Shown one piece after another: positions 41,188 through 49,093 of a stretch of 64,000 bases of DNA (positions are counted from its first letter, which is position 1; the number at the start of each line of letters is the position of its first letter). The position numbers were made by a program, and so were the translations under genes. This DNA is from BOG-224 sp964457555 (GTDB lineage Bacteria; Acidobacteriota; Terriglobia; Bryobacterales; Bryobacteraceae): NCBI GenBank assembly GCA_964457555.1, contig CAYWHA010000001.1, positions 310,001 through 374,000 of the forward strand, written 5' to 3'. Below the pieces are notes generated by a model that was not told the DNA's origin, did no database searches, and saw only the letters and a list, made by a program, of their open reading frames with translations.

Positions 41188-43472
41188 TGCGGCGGCTGGC
41201 TCTGCTGTTGGCGTTTGCGGCCGCGGGGGCCATGCCCGCCGCGGACCCGCCCGCGCCGGAGCCGTTCGTCCAGGCGGTCGAGTTTCCCTATTACCTCTAC
41301 CCGGCTAACCTGTGGGAGCGCGAGCTGGTGTGGCTGAAGAACCTCGGCATACGGACCGTGGAATTCTCTGTCCCATGGAACTGGCACCAACTGCGGCCGG
41401 GCGAGGTCGATTTCACGGGGCGCACCAGCCCGCGCCGCGACCTGGCGGGATTTCTGAAGCTGCTCAGGCGGGCGGGATTGCGCGCGTGGGTGCGTCCGTA
41501 CGGGCCGGTTCCAGGCTGGCTCAATGGCGGATTGCCGGCGGGAGCGGCTCCAGGCGGCGCTGCCCAGCGGCAGTGGTTCGAGGAGCTCGGACGCCTGTTG
41601 GGACCGCAGACGGTGAAGCACGGCGGTCCGGTGGCTTATGTCGATGGGCGCGGCGCGGGCGGCGGGGCCGCGGTGGATGCGCCCGCGCCGCCGGGGCCGG
41701 TCCAAGTGGTTTCCGCCAACGACCCGGCGGCCCTGGTACGGAGCCGCGAGGCCATCGCGGGAGCGCACGGCGCGCTGCTGTGGCGGGATGTGGAAGACTC
41801 CATCTATCCGGCAGGTTGGGCGGCTAACCCCGCCGTGCCGGTGCGCAAAGGGGCGGTGGGACTGTCGGGCGACGAACGCGTATCCGTGGGACCGCTGCGG
41901 CGCGGCGCCGCTCTGCTGCGGAGCTGGGCGCCGTCCATTTCGCGGATGCATGCGGTCGCAATGCCGAAACCGGCCAGCGGCAAGCTGCCCGATGGCGTCC
42001 ACGCGGTGGAGCTGGTTTCAGCGGCCACCTCCGCGGTCTCCATCTCCAATACGGGCAAACAGCCGTTCCACGACGACCTGGCGGTGCCGATGCCGGGGGC
42101 CAACCGTACGCTGATCATTCCGGGAGTCTCCGTGCCGCCGGGCGAATCGCTCTGGCTGCCGCTGGCCGCCACTCTGGGGCCGAGCGGCCTGTGCGGCGAG
42201 TGCTCGAATTTCGCACCGGATGAGAGGATTGTCTATGCCACCGAGGAACTGCTCTCGGTGGAATTCGAAAATGGGATTCTGGCCATGGAATTCGCGGCCC
42301 CTGAGCAAGGCGAAGTGATTCTGCAACTGGCGCGCGAACCGGTGGGGCCGCTCCTGGCGGCGGGCAAGCCCGCCAAGTTCGATTGGGACGATAAGGCGCT
42401 GCGCGCGCGTCTGCCCATACCGGCGAGCACGGCGCCCGGCAACCACGTGCGCATCGGGATCGCCATGGAGGAACCCGAAACCGCGGCGTTCTTCAACGAG
42501 GCCCGCCGGCTGCTGATCGGCCGCGCGAACACGGTGGCCACGGAATACTCGTCGCCCGAAGTGGCGGCGCGGTCGCGGCTTCTTCTGCCCGCGGGCTTCA
42601 CGGCTGCCAAGTCGGTCAAGTCTCCGAATGAAATCGAATACCAGGTGGCGGTTCCCGCCGATGCGCTTCACGGCGATTACGCCGATCTGGCGCTGCAGGC
42701 CGATGGCTTGCTGATGGGCCGCGCGCACCTGCAACTCTTCCGGCCCGCCAGCATCCGGCTCTCCCAGGCCATGGCGCTGCACTTCGGCCAGCAGACGGAA
42801 TTGACGCCGGACCCGCCCACGGCGCCGATCGACCCCAAGGGCGGCAGCCTTGAGGTTGTGATCCGCAATAATTCCACGGAGATTCAGACCTACCATCTGG
42901 AGGCGTCCGGCGCCGGGCTGGACATTTTGCCGGCCAAGACGGAAATCAGCGTGGGCGCGATGGACGAGCGGCCGGTCCCGTATCGCATCTTTGCCCAGGG
43001 CGACGTGGCCGGGCTGCGCGACTGGCGTTTGCGGGTGAGCGGCGGGACGGAAACCGACTTGCCCATGCGTGTGGTGGCGCTGCCGCGCGACCGCACCGTG
43101 GTCTGGACGGCCGATTTGGATGGCGACGGGTCGTCCGACTGGGTGATCGAATCGCGCCGCGCGCGGGCGGTGTTTTCGTCGCGGGATGGCGGGCGGTGGA
43201 TCGAGTTTACGGCCAAGGACTCGAACACGAATTTCCTGCCGGAGCAGGGGCTGTTCGCCGCAGCCGGAGCCGTGGAGGTGGAAACTAGCGGCGACAGCCT
43301 GATATTTTCCGGCAGAGCGTGGAAGCGGACGGCGCGGCTGGTGGATGGCGCGCTGACGGTGGAGCAGAATTCGCCGCTGCCGCCCGACCAGCTCACGCCG
43401 GAGAAACGCGGGGGGTCCAGCTTGGCGATTGAACGCACGTCTGCGTCATGCGTGACTTATACGATCCGTTAG
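41187..43472 (+). CDS. Exported protein with GH35-like N-terminal barrel part lacking visible catalytic motifs
   Basis: 761 residues with a short signal peptide (MRRLALLLAFAAAGAMPAAD). Residues about 30-125 read YPANLWERELVWLKNLGIRT, VEFSVPWNWHQLRPGEVDFT and LLRRAGLRAWVRPYGPVPGW, the start of a GH35-type TIM barrel. The next stretch should carry the IENEYG acid/base and a nucleophile Glu, but the chain goes instead through a Gly/Pro-rich segment (YVDGRGAGGGAAVDAPAPPG) into Ig-like and beta-rich domains (about 250-750, such as GAMDERPVPYRIFAQGDVAG). I find no catalytic Glu pair. It might be a binding protein or a mis-evolved enzyme. The start codon overlaps the DnaC-like gene's stop. Confidence 0.7.
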   Translation: MRRLALLLAFAAAGAMPAADPPAPEPFVQAVEFPYYLYPANLWERELVWLKNLGIRTVEFSVPWNWHQLRPGEVDFTGRTSPRRDLAGFLKLLRRAGLRAWVRPYGPVPGWLNGGLPAGAAPGGAAQRQWFEELGRLLGPQTVKHGGPVAYVDGRGAGGGAAVDAPAPPGPVQVVSANDPAALVRSREAIAGAHGALLWRDVEDSIYPAGWAANPAVPVRKGAVGLSGDERVSVGPLRRGAALLRSWAPSISRMHAVAMPKPASGKLPDGVHAVELVSAATSAVSISNTGKQPFHDDLAVPMPGANRTLIIPGVSVPPGESLWLPLAATLGPSGLCGECSNFAPDERIVYATEELLSVEFENGILAMEFAAPEQGEVILQLAREPVGPLLAAGKPAKFDWDDKALRARLPIPASTAPGNHVRIGIAMEEPETAAFFNEARRLLIGRANTVATEYSSPEVAARSRLLLPAGFTAAKSVKSPNEIEYQVAVPADALHGDYADLALQADGLLMGRAHLQLFRPASIRLSQAMALHFGQQTELTPDPPTAPIDPKGGSLEVVIRNNSTEIQTYHLEASGAGLDILPAKTEISVGAMDERPVPYRIFAQGDVAGLRDWRLRVSGGTETDLPMRVVALPRDRTVVWTADLDGDGSSDWVIESRRARAVFSSRDGGRWIEFTAKDSNTNFLPEQGLFAAAGAVEVETSGDSLIFSGRAWKRTARLVDGALTVEQNSPLPPDQLTPEKRGGSSLAIERTSASCVTYTIR

Positions 43473-43564
43473 TGGGGCGGACCTCCTGGTCTGCCTTCCG
43501 GATCTGCCTTCGGGAAGAAGAAGAAGGCGAAGCAGAAGAAGACAGGCCAGGAGGCCCGTCCCAC
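43472..43564. terminator. Paired dispersed repeats forming a long inverted repeat between convergent genes
   Basis: Copy 4 of the dispersed repeat (43472-43497, plus strand) starts within the last base of the upstream stop codon, and copy 5 (43539-43564, minus strand) ends 7 bases before the stop of the convergent exporter gene. Together they form a long imperfect inverted repeat with four mismatches in 26 bases per arm. The position suits a bidirectional transcription end. Confidence 0.6.
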
Positions 43565-43571
43565 CAACCAA

Positions 43572-45134
43572 TCAGTGGGGCGCCGTTACGCGCCTTCTGG
43601 CCGGGCGCTTCATTAGCAACAGAACGGGAATGACCGCCAGGAAGATGAGCGCCAGCAAACGGAAGATTCTGACGAAGGACAGGATTGCGGCTTGCCCCTC
43701 AACCATCCGGAACACCGTGACGTAGGCTTGGCGCGACGCCGTGACGTAGCCGGAGCCACCCGCCATGAAGGTGTTGCGAAGGCCTCCCATCAGCGCTCCG
43801 GCTTGCGGATTGAAAGCGTTGAAGCGCTCGCCCAGCCGGTTGATATTGGCCTGTTCGGCGCGGGCGACCATGGTGGTGGAGGCAGCGATTCCCACGCCTC
43901 CGCCAATGTTTCGCATGAGGTTGAAGATGCTGGTGGCGTTACCCATCTGCGCGTTGGGAATGGAGTCCATCGTCGTGGTGGTGAGCGGCACGAACAGCAA
44001 GGCTAAAGCCACGCCCTGGATGAACTGGGGCCAAAAGAAGTCCCAATAACCGGCGCTCAGATTCAGCCGGGAGAGCTGAAACAGAGTAAAGGCCGAGCCA
44101 GCGATGCCAAGGAAAAGGAGCTTGCGCGCGTCTGCCTTCGCCATGAGAGCTCCCATGACGGGCATGGCCAAGAAGGATCCAAGTCCGCGGGGCGCCATGG
44201 CATAGCCTGCCTGTAACGCCGGGTAACCCATGAGCGTTTGCAGCCAGATGGGAAGCAGCACCAGGCTTCCGTAGAGTACGAATCCCAATACCGTCATGAG
44301 GAATACGCCGGCGCTGTAGGTGCGCGCTTTGAAGACCCGAAGGTCGACCACCGGACGGGCGGTCGTCAGCTCGTGAATGAGGAAGACCAACAGGGACACC
44401 GCGCAAACGACGCCCAGCGTGGCGATGAAACGCGAGGACAGCCAATCGTCTTCCTGTCCCTTGTCCAACAGGATCTGTAGCGCTCCGATTCCCACGGCCA
44501 ACATGCCGATCCCCCAAAAGTCGATTTTGCCGGCGATTCTGCGAATGTAGGGCGGATCGAAGATGAAGAGGTTCATCATCACGATGCCGGCGACGCCGAT
44601 TGGGATATTGATGTAGAAGACCCAGCGCCAACTGTAATTGTCCGTGAGCCAGCCGCCAAGAACGGGGCCGAGCATGGGGGCGACTACGATCCCGAGTCCC
44701 CAGAAGGCCATTGCTTTACCGCGCTCCTGGGGAGGAAACGCCTCCAGGAGGACGGCCTGGGAGAGCGGCTGCAACGCGCCGCCACTGGCGCCCTGGAGCG
44801 TTCGAAAGAGAATCAGCATGGGCAGGCTTTGCGCCAGGCCGCAAAGAAAAGAAGCCGCTGTGAAACCGGCCACGGCTGCGATCAGGAGCCTCTTGCGCCC
44901 GAAATAATTGGCCATCCATCCGGTGATGGGAAGAACAATGGCATTCGCTACCAGGTAGGAGGTCAAAGCCCAGGTGGCGTCGTCCACGCTGGAGGAAAGG
45001 CTGCCCGCGATATGGGGCAAGGAGACGTTGACTACGGTGGTGTCGAGCACCTCCATGAATGTGGCGAACATCACGGAGACGGCTACGATCCACGGATTGA
45101 CCGCGGGCCTGACAATGGGCGAAGTCTCGGGCAT
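43572..45134 (-). CDS. DHA2-family (EmrB/QacA) drug:proton antiporter
   Basis: 520 residues with fourteen membrane segments, the DHA2 number. Motifs: TFMEVLDTTVVNVSLPHIAG (motif D1, TM1), WMANYFGRKRLLIAAVAGFT (motif A), LFRTLQGASGGALQPLSQAV (motif B), and GLGIVVAPMLGPVLGGWLTD (motif C). This family expels hydrophobic compounds or organic acids; in Gram-negatives EmrB works with the EmrA adaptor and a TolC-type channel, none of which is adjacent. The substrate is not known. Start at 45134. The region upstream to 45398 holds no gene. Confidence 0.93.
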   Translation of the reverse strand: MPETSPIVRPAVNPWIVAVSVMFATFMEVLDTTVVNVSLPHIAGSLSSSVDDATWALTSYLVANAIVLPITGWMANYFGRKRLLIAAVAGFTAASFLCGLAQSLPMLILFRTLQGASGGALQPLSQAVLLEAFPPQERGKAMAFWGLGIVVAPMLGPVLGGWLTDNYSWRWVFYINIPIGVAGIVMMNLFIFDPPYIRRIAGKIDFWGIGMLAVGIGALQILLDKGQEDDWLSSRFIATLGVVCAVSLLVFLIHELTTARPVVDLRVFKARTYSAGVFLMTVLGFVLYGSLVLLPIWLQTLMGYPALQAGYAMAPRGLGSFLAMPVMGALMAKADARKLLFLGIAGSAFTLFQLSRLNLSAGYWDFFWPQFIQGVALALLFVPLTTTTMDSIPNAQMGNATSIFNLMRNIGGGVGIAASTTMVARAEQANINRLGERFNAFNPQAGALMGGLRNTFMAGGSGYVTASRQAYVTVFRMVEGQAAILSFVRIFRLLALIFLAVIPVLLLMKRPARRRVTAPH

Positions 45135-45278
45135 CTCACGTCAACCGATTGCTGTGGAGATCGGCAGTGGCTTTGACGAACGGGCGTGAGCGGTCCTTAC
45201 CGCCCCGGACCGGTGAGGATCTGCTGGAACCCGTGCTCTTACGGGGGACGCGTAAAAGCCGGAAGGCGGTTACCCGCC

Positions 45279-45305
45279 GGGGCGCGCACCTGTATTGCAT
45301 TTCAC
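45279..45305 (+). repeat. Intergenic 27-base repeat, copy 1
   Basis: A string beginning GGGGCGCGCACCTGT and ending TTTCAC recurs with four mismatches at 45731-45757 (GGGGCGCGAACCTGT). The copies flank the small membrane-protein gene on both sides. The gap 45135-45398 contains nothing else that I can name. Confidence 0.4.
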
Positions 45306-45398
45306 ACCGCTGCCTCGGCGGTACGCGGCCGAAGGTTGCCTGGAGGGCGGGTTTGGCTGTTCCCCGGCGCCGTGGAAGTGGAGGCTTGCGCGCCTACG

Positions 45399-45674
45399 TT
45401 ACTTCGAAACTGCGTGCGCGCCGCGGCTAAAAGCGTCGTATAAGAGGCCAAATATCAGGCCGGCGACGCCTCCATCCACAAACCCATACGCGGTTCCAAG
45501 CAGCACACGGCCAAGAGTGCGGCTTGTATCGGCTCCCGGATAGACCGAGCTCATGATGCGCAGGAAATCGGCGCCGTAAGACGGCGCGGCCATATGGATC
45601 AAGCCGACCAATAGCATCGCTCCGCCCCACAGGATTGCCGAACTTAAGGCGATGGACTTCAACGAAACTCTCAT
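45399..45674 (-). CDS. Small two-helix membrane protein
   Basis: 91 residues with two membrane segments (IALSSAILWGGAMLLVGLIH and TAYGFVDGGVAGLIFGLLYD) separated by a loop with APSYGADFLRIMSSVYPGAD. The AYGFVDGGVAG stretch recurs in small acidobacterial and proteobacterial membrane proteins that are sometimes called holin-like; no function is proven. A purine-rich GAAAGGAAAC lies before the ATG. It may be an accessory of an envelope function; its neighbours downstream are exported proteins on the other strand. Confidence 0.65.
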   Translation of the reverse strand: MRVSLKSIALSSAILWGGAMLLVGLIHMAAPSYGADFLRIMSSVYPGADTSRTLGRVLLGTAYGFVDGGVAGLIFGLLYDAFSRGAHAVSK

Positions 45675-45730
45675 TTCTGTTTCCTTTCTATTACTGAAGA
45701 CGCGGAATTACCAGTAGAAGAGTACTGGAT

Positions 45731-45782
45731 GGGGCGCGAACCTGTGCTGCGTTTCACGGCGTACGCTCCCGACAGGATGCGA
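45731..45782 (+). promoter_or_regulatory. Intergenic repeat copy 2 plus shared CTCCCGACAGGAT motif upstream of the first envelope gene
   Basis: 45731-45757 is the second copy of the 27-base repeat. Directly behind it (45758-45782) lies TACGCTCCCGACAGGATGCG, matching 52614-52639 (TACTCTCCCGACAGGATTCG) at 19 of 22 positions. Both lie 50-60 bases before a ribosome-binding site of an exported-protein gene. A shared promoter or operator is likely. Confidence 0.45.
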
Positions 45783-45837
45783 CTTCTTTCCGTTCCGGAC
45801 GTCGGTTCCGTTAGGAGGAGAAGGAAGGAGTACCTAT

Positions 45838-46425
45838 ATGAAGCTTAGAGCGCTCATGGGGCTTGGTTGCGTCCCGATGGCGATGGCGTTTTCCGCGGCG
45901 CCCGCCTCGGCTGCCAGGGAGCAGGCGCATGCGTGCGTTGTCCCCAAGGTCACGCCCCAGTCGTACACGTGGGACTTTAAGGGCGAAGCCAACCGGATCT
46001 TCAAGGACATCCAGGACGAGGCCAACGATGCCTTGTATCGCAGCGACCAGTTGCAGACCTTCACCATGAATGACGGTCCGTGGGGAGGCGATTCAGATCT
46101 ATTGAACCGCGTGAAGGAAGACGTCAACAGCATTGAAAATAAGCTTTGCCGGCTCGAGACAATTCGCAGGGTGGTGGACCCGGAGCAACAGCGCACGATC
46201 GAGAAAATCGGTGTGTCGGCCCAGCTTATGGCCAACTCATTGGTAAGCGCTTACCAGTTTGGCGATGCCCATCCCGAGGCGTTGTGGTCGCCGGCGTTTC
46301 GGCGCAGCCTGGACAACCTGCGTACTGAGGCAAGCCGCCTGACGCACTCCGTCGACAGCGCCGTGCAATACGCGAAAGGTCAGAAAGAGCGCCGCAAAAT
46401 GGGGGCCTTACGAACGTCCTCGTAA
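45838..46425 (+). CDS. Exported helical protein, member A of a tandem paralogue pair
   Basis: 195 residues with a signal peptide (MKLRALMGLGCVPMAMAFSA) and a GGAGGAGAAGGAAGGAG leader. After a Cys-containing short stretch comes SYTWDFKGEANRIFKDIQDE, then helices including NRVKEDVNSIENKLCRLETI and RRVVDPEQQRTIEKIGVSAQ, and a final DNLRTEASRLTHSVDSAVQY. The next gene carries the same plan (SYTWDFKAEANQIFKQIRTD, SKLCRLLTIRRVVSPDQQQA). I know no family for them. The two Cys of the mature chain (one near the N-terminus and one in KLCRL) are conserved in both, suggesting a disulfide bridge. Confidence 0.7.
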   Translation: MKLRALMGLGCVPMAMAFSAAPASAAREQAHACVVPKVTPQSYTWDFKGEANRIFKDIQDEANDALYRSDQLQTFTMNDGPWGGDSDLLNRVKEDVNSIENKLCRLETIRRVVDPEQQRTIEKIGVSAQLMANSLVSAYQFGDAHPEALWSPAFRRSLDNLRTEASRLTHSVDSAVQYAKGQKERRKMGALRTSS

Positions 46426-46538
46426 GCGCGAAACTGTACCGCGGCTCACCACGATGCGGCGGGATACGGCATCGAGGGGATGTGCCGTTTTTCACGCCGC
46501 GCCGTCCATCAGTACAGGAGGAGAGATAGGAGTTCATG

Positions 46539-47108
46539 ATGAAACTCGGAAATTCGATAGGGATAAGTTGCATTTCTGTGGCGATGGCTTTAGCCGCGAT
46601 TCCCGCGCATGCCGCGAGCGCGGCGATTGGCGTGGCGCCGTCCGGCGCGCGACCGGCCTGCGTGGCTGGGCAACCAACGGCCGCGTCGTACACGTGGGAC
46701 TTCAAGGCTGAAGCGAACCAGATCTTCAAGCAAATTCGAACCGACGCCAGGCAGGTTACCGACGATGCCGCCCAGTTGGAGAGTTATTCCCAGAGTCCCG
46801 AACTGAGCTCGGAGGCCCGCGTATACGAGCTGTCCCACTTGAGCAATCCGGTCAACGATATTGGGTCCAAGCTTTGCCGCCTGTTGACCATCCGCCGCGT
46901 GGTGTCTCCAGACCAGCAGCAGGCCATCGACCGAATCGCGGCGGAGGTTCACCTGATGGTGTTCCACGCGCAGGACGCGTACAACTTCGCCAGGACCCAT
47001 TACGACGGATTCTTTACGAGGCCGTATCGGAACGACGTACAGTCTTTGTACGACGAGGCTAGCGCTGTGCGGCATTCCGTGCACAACGAGTTGCGAGCTT
47101 CCTTATAA
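46539..47108 (+). CDS. Exported helical protein, member B of a tandem paralogue pair
   Basis: 189 residues from the second of two adjacent ATGs (46539; the first is 46536), behind AGGAGGAGAGATAGGAG. Signal peptide MKLGNSIGISCISVAMALAA. The body follows member A: PACVAGQPTAASYTWDFKAE, EANQIFKQIRTDARQVTDDA, GSKLCRLLTIRRVVSPDQQQ, and the terminal LYDEASAVRHSVHNELRASL. All predicted helices; no lipid or enzymatic motif. It lies 113 bases behind member A and 51 bases before the next exported gene, a likely operon of small envelope proteins. Confidence 0.7.
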   Translation: MKLGNSIGISCISVAMALAAIPAHAASAAIGVAPSGARPACVAGQPTAASYTWDFKAEANQIFKQIRTDARQVTDDAAQLESYSQSPELSSEARVYELSHLSNPVNDIGSKLCRLLTIRRVVSPDQQQAIDRIAAEVHLMVFHAQDAYNFARTHYDGFFTRPYRNDVQSLYDEASAVRHSVHNELRASL

Positions 47109-47159
47109 GGTTGCGGGAAGGCCCGCGGGATTCAGCGAACTAAGAGGAGGGAATTCACG

Positions 47160-47534
47160 ATGAGAAGTCCATGGTCGATTCTGGCCGTCACGGCGTGCGC
47201 GCTGGGGCTGGCCATTCCACTGGCCGCGGCGAACGGAACCGCGGCGAACAAGAGCAAAGCCACCACTGTTTCCAAGGCCGGTAAGAGGGCATGGCCGCCG
47301 GAGACCCTTTCCGCAAAGATCGCGGCGGTCCACCCGGATGAAAACCTGGTGGTGGTGGAGACTCCGGATGAAGTCACTTACGATCTGGTGGTCACTGCCA
47401 AGACGCGGATCAAGTCCGGCGAACAGACAATCGCCCTCAAGGACCTGTCGCAGGATAAGAACATGACGGTGTCGGTAAACTTCGTACCAGAGCGCGGCGG
47501 CGACGTGGCGAAATCGATTCAGGTGGGTGGATAG
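47160..47534 (+). CDS. Small exported DUF5666-like protein
   Basis: 124 residues with a signal peptide (SPWSILAVTACALGLAIPLA) and an AAGAGGAGGG ribosome-binding site. The mature chain is a short Ala/Lys-rich linker followed by one beta-rich unit: SAKIAAVHPDENLVVVETPD, EVTYDLVVTAKTRIKSGEQT, ALKDLSQDKNMTVSVNFVPE. This is the DUF5666-type strand pattern (xVxxV...DGxxxT...xT.I). It is the last gene in the co-directional group of exported proteins; the next gene is convergent, 8 bases away. Confidence 0.65.
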   Translation: MRSPWSILAVTACALGLAIPLAAANGTAANKSKATTVSKAGKRAWPPETLSAKIAAVHPDENLVVVETPDEVTYDLVVTAKTRIKSGEQTIALKDLSQDKNMTVSVNFVPERGGDVAKSIQVGG

Positions 47535-47542
47535 GCGCTCGC

Positions 47543-48172
47543 TCATAGCTTGCAGGAGCGTGAGCAGGGAGAAGCCGCCGGGTTCGAGGGGTGCGCGAGA
47601 TCTTGCGGCGGATCAGAGGGAACGAACCCAATTTGGGGACCGTCCGCCGGTGGGGGAATGACACTGACGGGGGCGGGCGGCCTCGGTTGGGGTTCGGCCG
47701 CATGGCTCTCGGCCTCCGCTTCCTCGGCGGCGCGTTCCCGCTGGGCGCGGCGCAACTCTTTCAGCGCACGGAAGTAGCTGCGCTCGGCGGCAGCCAGGCG
47801 GCGGAAGATTAGTTGGGCGGCGGCCCCGGTGAAGGCGTCGAGCGGCGTTTCTGCCGTTGCGCCCAGGGCGGCGAGTTGGGCCTGGAGGACTTGGCCCTCG
47901 ATGCGGGTGTAGCGGCGGCGGTTCCAGTCGGATTGCACGATAGTCCCGACGAGGTAGTCTTCGAGCGGCCCTTGGGGATTGAACTGTCGGTGGTAGTCGA
48001 GCGCGAGGGCTTCGAGTTCGGTGGGGTCTTCGCCGGGGATCACGAGGGATCGAGCGTCGATGCCGTGTTTCAGGGCATTGAAGCGAGAGGCGGCCTTGCC
48101 GTCCCCGGTGCGCGGTCCGGTTGAGGATTGCGCGTTGAGGCGGTTGGCGATGATTTGTGCAGACGATGCCAT
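47543..48172 (-). CDS. Hypothetical protein, acidobacterial family opening with ANRLNAQSSTGP
   Basis: 209 residues starting at the ATG at 48172: SAQIIANRLNAQSSTGPRTG, then DGKAASRFNALKHGIDARSL. This opening is frequent in acidobacterial genomes; similar short proteins occur as lone genes of unknown function, often in many copies and near repeats. The middle (DWNRRRYTRIEGQVLQAQLA, QLIFRRLAAAERSYFRALKE) is helical with a coiled look, and the tail is Pro-rich. No catalytic motif can be seen. Divergent from HigBA. Confidence 0.65.
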   Translation of the reverse strand: MASSAQIIANRLNAQSSTGPRTGDGKAASRFNALKHGIDARSLVIPGEDPTELEALALDYHRQFNPQGPLEDYLVGTIVQSDWNRRRYTRIEGQVLQAQLAALGATAETPLDAFTGAAAQLIFRRLAAAERSYFRALKELRRAQRERAAEEAEAESHAAEPQPRPPAPVSVIPPPADGPQIGFVPSDPPQDLAHPSNPAASPCSRSCKL

Positions 48173-48273
48173 GCGTTCAGGGTAGCGGACGCGCAAGGCG
48201 CTAATAGGATCATGGGGTCTGTAAGTGGTTGAAGACAAGGCGAGAATATTTTTCGTTTCTGTGTGACTGGCAG

Positions 48274-48302
48274 TTGTTCCCAAGCCGGGAACGGCCTATA
48301 AT
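48274..48302 (+). promoter_or_regulatory. HigBA promoter with overlapping operator dyad
   Basis: TTGTTC (48274-48279) and TATAAT (48297-48302) are separated by 17 bases, a good sigma-70-type promoter. A perfect dyad GTTCCC-AAGCC-GGGAAC (48276-48292) overlaps the -35 box and spacer, as expected of an autorepressor site. The transcription start would fall near 48308, which is the TTG start codon of higB; the message would thus be leaderless or nearly so. Confidence 0.6.
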
Positions 48303-48307
48303 AATGC

Positions 48308-48631
48308 TTGCGGGTGATTGCTCGGAGCACTTTGGCGCATTTCGTCGCTTCCCTTGTGGGCCGGAAAGGACAGGCAGCGGTGAAGGCGGCCCTGGACGCA
48401 TGGTTTCACGAAGTACAGCACGCATCGTGGGAAAACTCAGCGGACTTGAAGCGTTCGTATGCCACGGCGAGCGTACTGAGCTCGGATCGTGTGGTGTTCA
48501 ATATTAAGGGGAACGACTTTCGGCTGATTGCCAGCGTGGATTACCGGCGGAAGGTGGTCTATATCAAGTGGGTCGGCAACCATGCCGATTACAACTCGAT
48601 CGACGCAAAGACGGTGCGATATGAAGGTTAA
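48308..48631 (+). CDS. higB: HigB-type mRNA interferase toxin
   Basis: 107 residues from a TTG start (MRVIARSTLAHFVASLVGRK). The family signs are AALDAWFHEVQHASWENSAD, DRVVFNIKGNDFRLIASVDY and KVVYIKWVGNHADYNSIDAK, matching the HigB_toxin family (RelE fold, ribosome-dependent mRNA cleavage). Arg and Lys residues of the active site in RRKVVYIKWVGNH are kept. It precedes its antitoxin, with which it overlaps by 11 bases: the toxin-first order typical of higBA. A GTG two codons later is an alternative start. Confidence 0.92.
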   Translation: MRVIARSTLAHFVASLVGRKGQAAVKAALDAWFHEVQHASWENSADLKRSYATASVLSSDRVVFNIKGNDFRLIASVDYRRKVVYIKWVGNHADYNSIDAKTVRYEG

Positions 48632-48998
48632 GCCTATCCGGATCGATGCGGATCACGAGGCCGCGTTGAAAGAGATTGAACGGCTGTGGGGCGCTGCCGA
48701 CAACACGCCGGCCGGGGATCGGTTGGATGTTCTGATCACGCTCGTGGAGGCATACGAGGCGAAGCGGTATCCCATCGACGCGCCCGACCCGATTCAAGCC
48801 ATTCAATTCCGGCTCGACCAGGAGGGGAAGGACCTGCGTGCGCTGGTCGGCGTAATCGGCAGCCGTAGCAGGGTGTATGAGGTGATGCGCGGGCAGCGGC
48901 CGCTTTCGCTCAATATGATTCGCGCGCTCCACCGGCAGTTTGGGATTCCGGCGGAGATCCTCATTCAGGCGCCGGGGAAGAAGCCCAAGGCCGCTTGA
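48621..48998 (+). CDS. higA: HigA-type antitoxin with helix-turn-helix
   Basis: 125 residues. The N-terminal part PIRIDADHEAALKEIERLWG, then DRLDVLITLVEAYEAKRYPI is the HigA dimer region; the C-terminal HTH_XRE domain reads LVGVIGSRSRVYEVMRGQRP, LSLNMIRALHRQFGIPAEIL. HigA binds HigB and represses the shared promoter through the dyad at 48276. The start ATG lies within the toxin gene. Its stop codon is followed by a normal gap and the dispersed repeat copy 6. Confidence 0.93.
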   Translation: MKVKPIRIDADHEAALKEIERLWGAADNTPAGDRLDVLITLVEAYEAKRYPIDAPDPIQAIQFRLDQEGKDLRALVGVIGSRSRVYEVMRGQRPLSLNMIRALHRQFGIPAEILIQAPGKKPKAA

Positions 48999-49064
48999 GG
49001 GCCGATCCTGCGCGGTCCGGGCATCGCCCCTGGGGCATACTGGCTATTTGCGACGCCCGTCAAG

Positions 49065-49090
49065 AAGGCAGACCAGGAGGTTCGCCCCAC
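49065..49090 (-). repeat. Dispersed intergenic hairpin repeat, copy 6 (minus strand)
   Basis: On the minus strand it starts right behind the stop codon of the response regulator at 49094 (3 bases). The stem AGACC/GGTCT and the minus-strand tail agree with a transcript end for that operon. Confidence 0.7.
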
Positions 49091-49093
49091 CGA

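Noticed and set aside
45149..45430. A 93-codon plus-strand frame in the gap before the small membrane protein
   Set aside because: The translation is Arg-rich without structure, there is no ribosome-binding site, and it contains the intergenic 27-base repeat.
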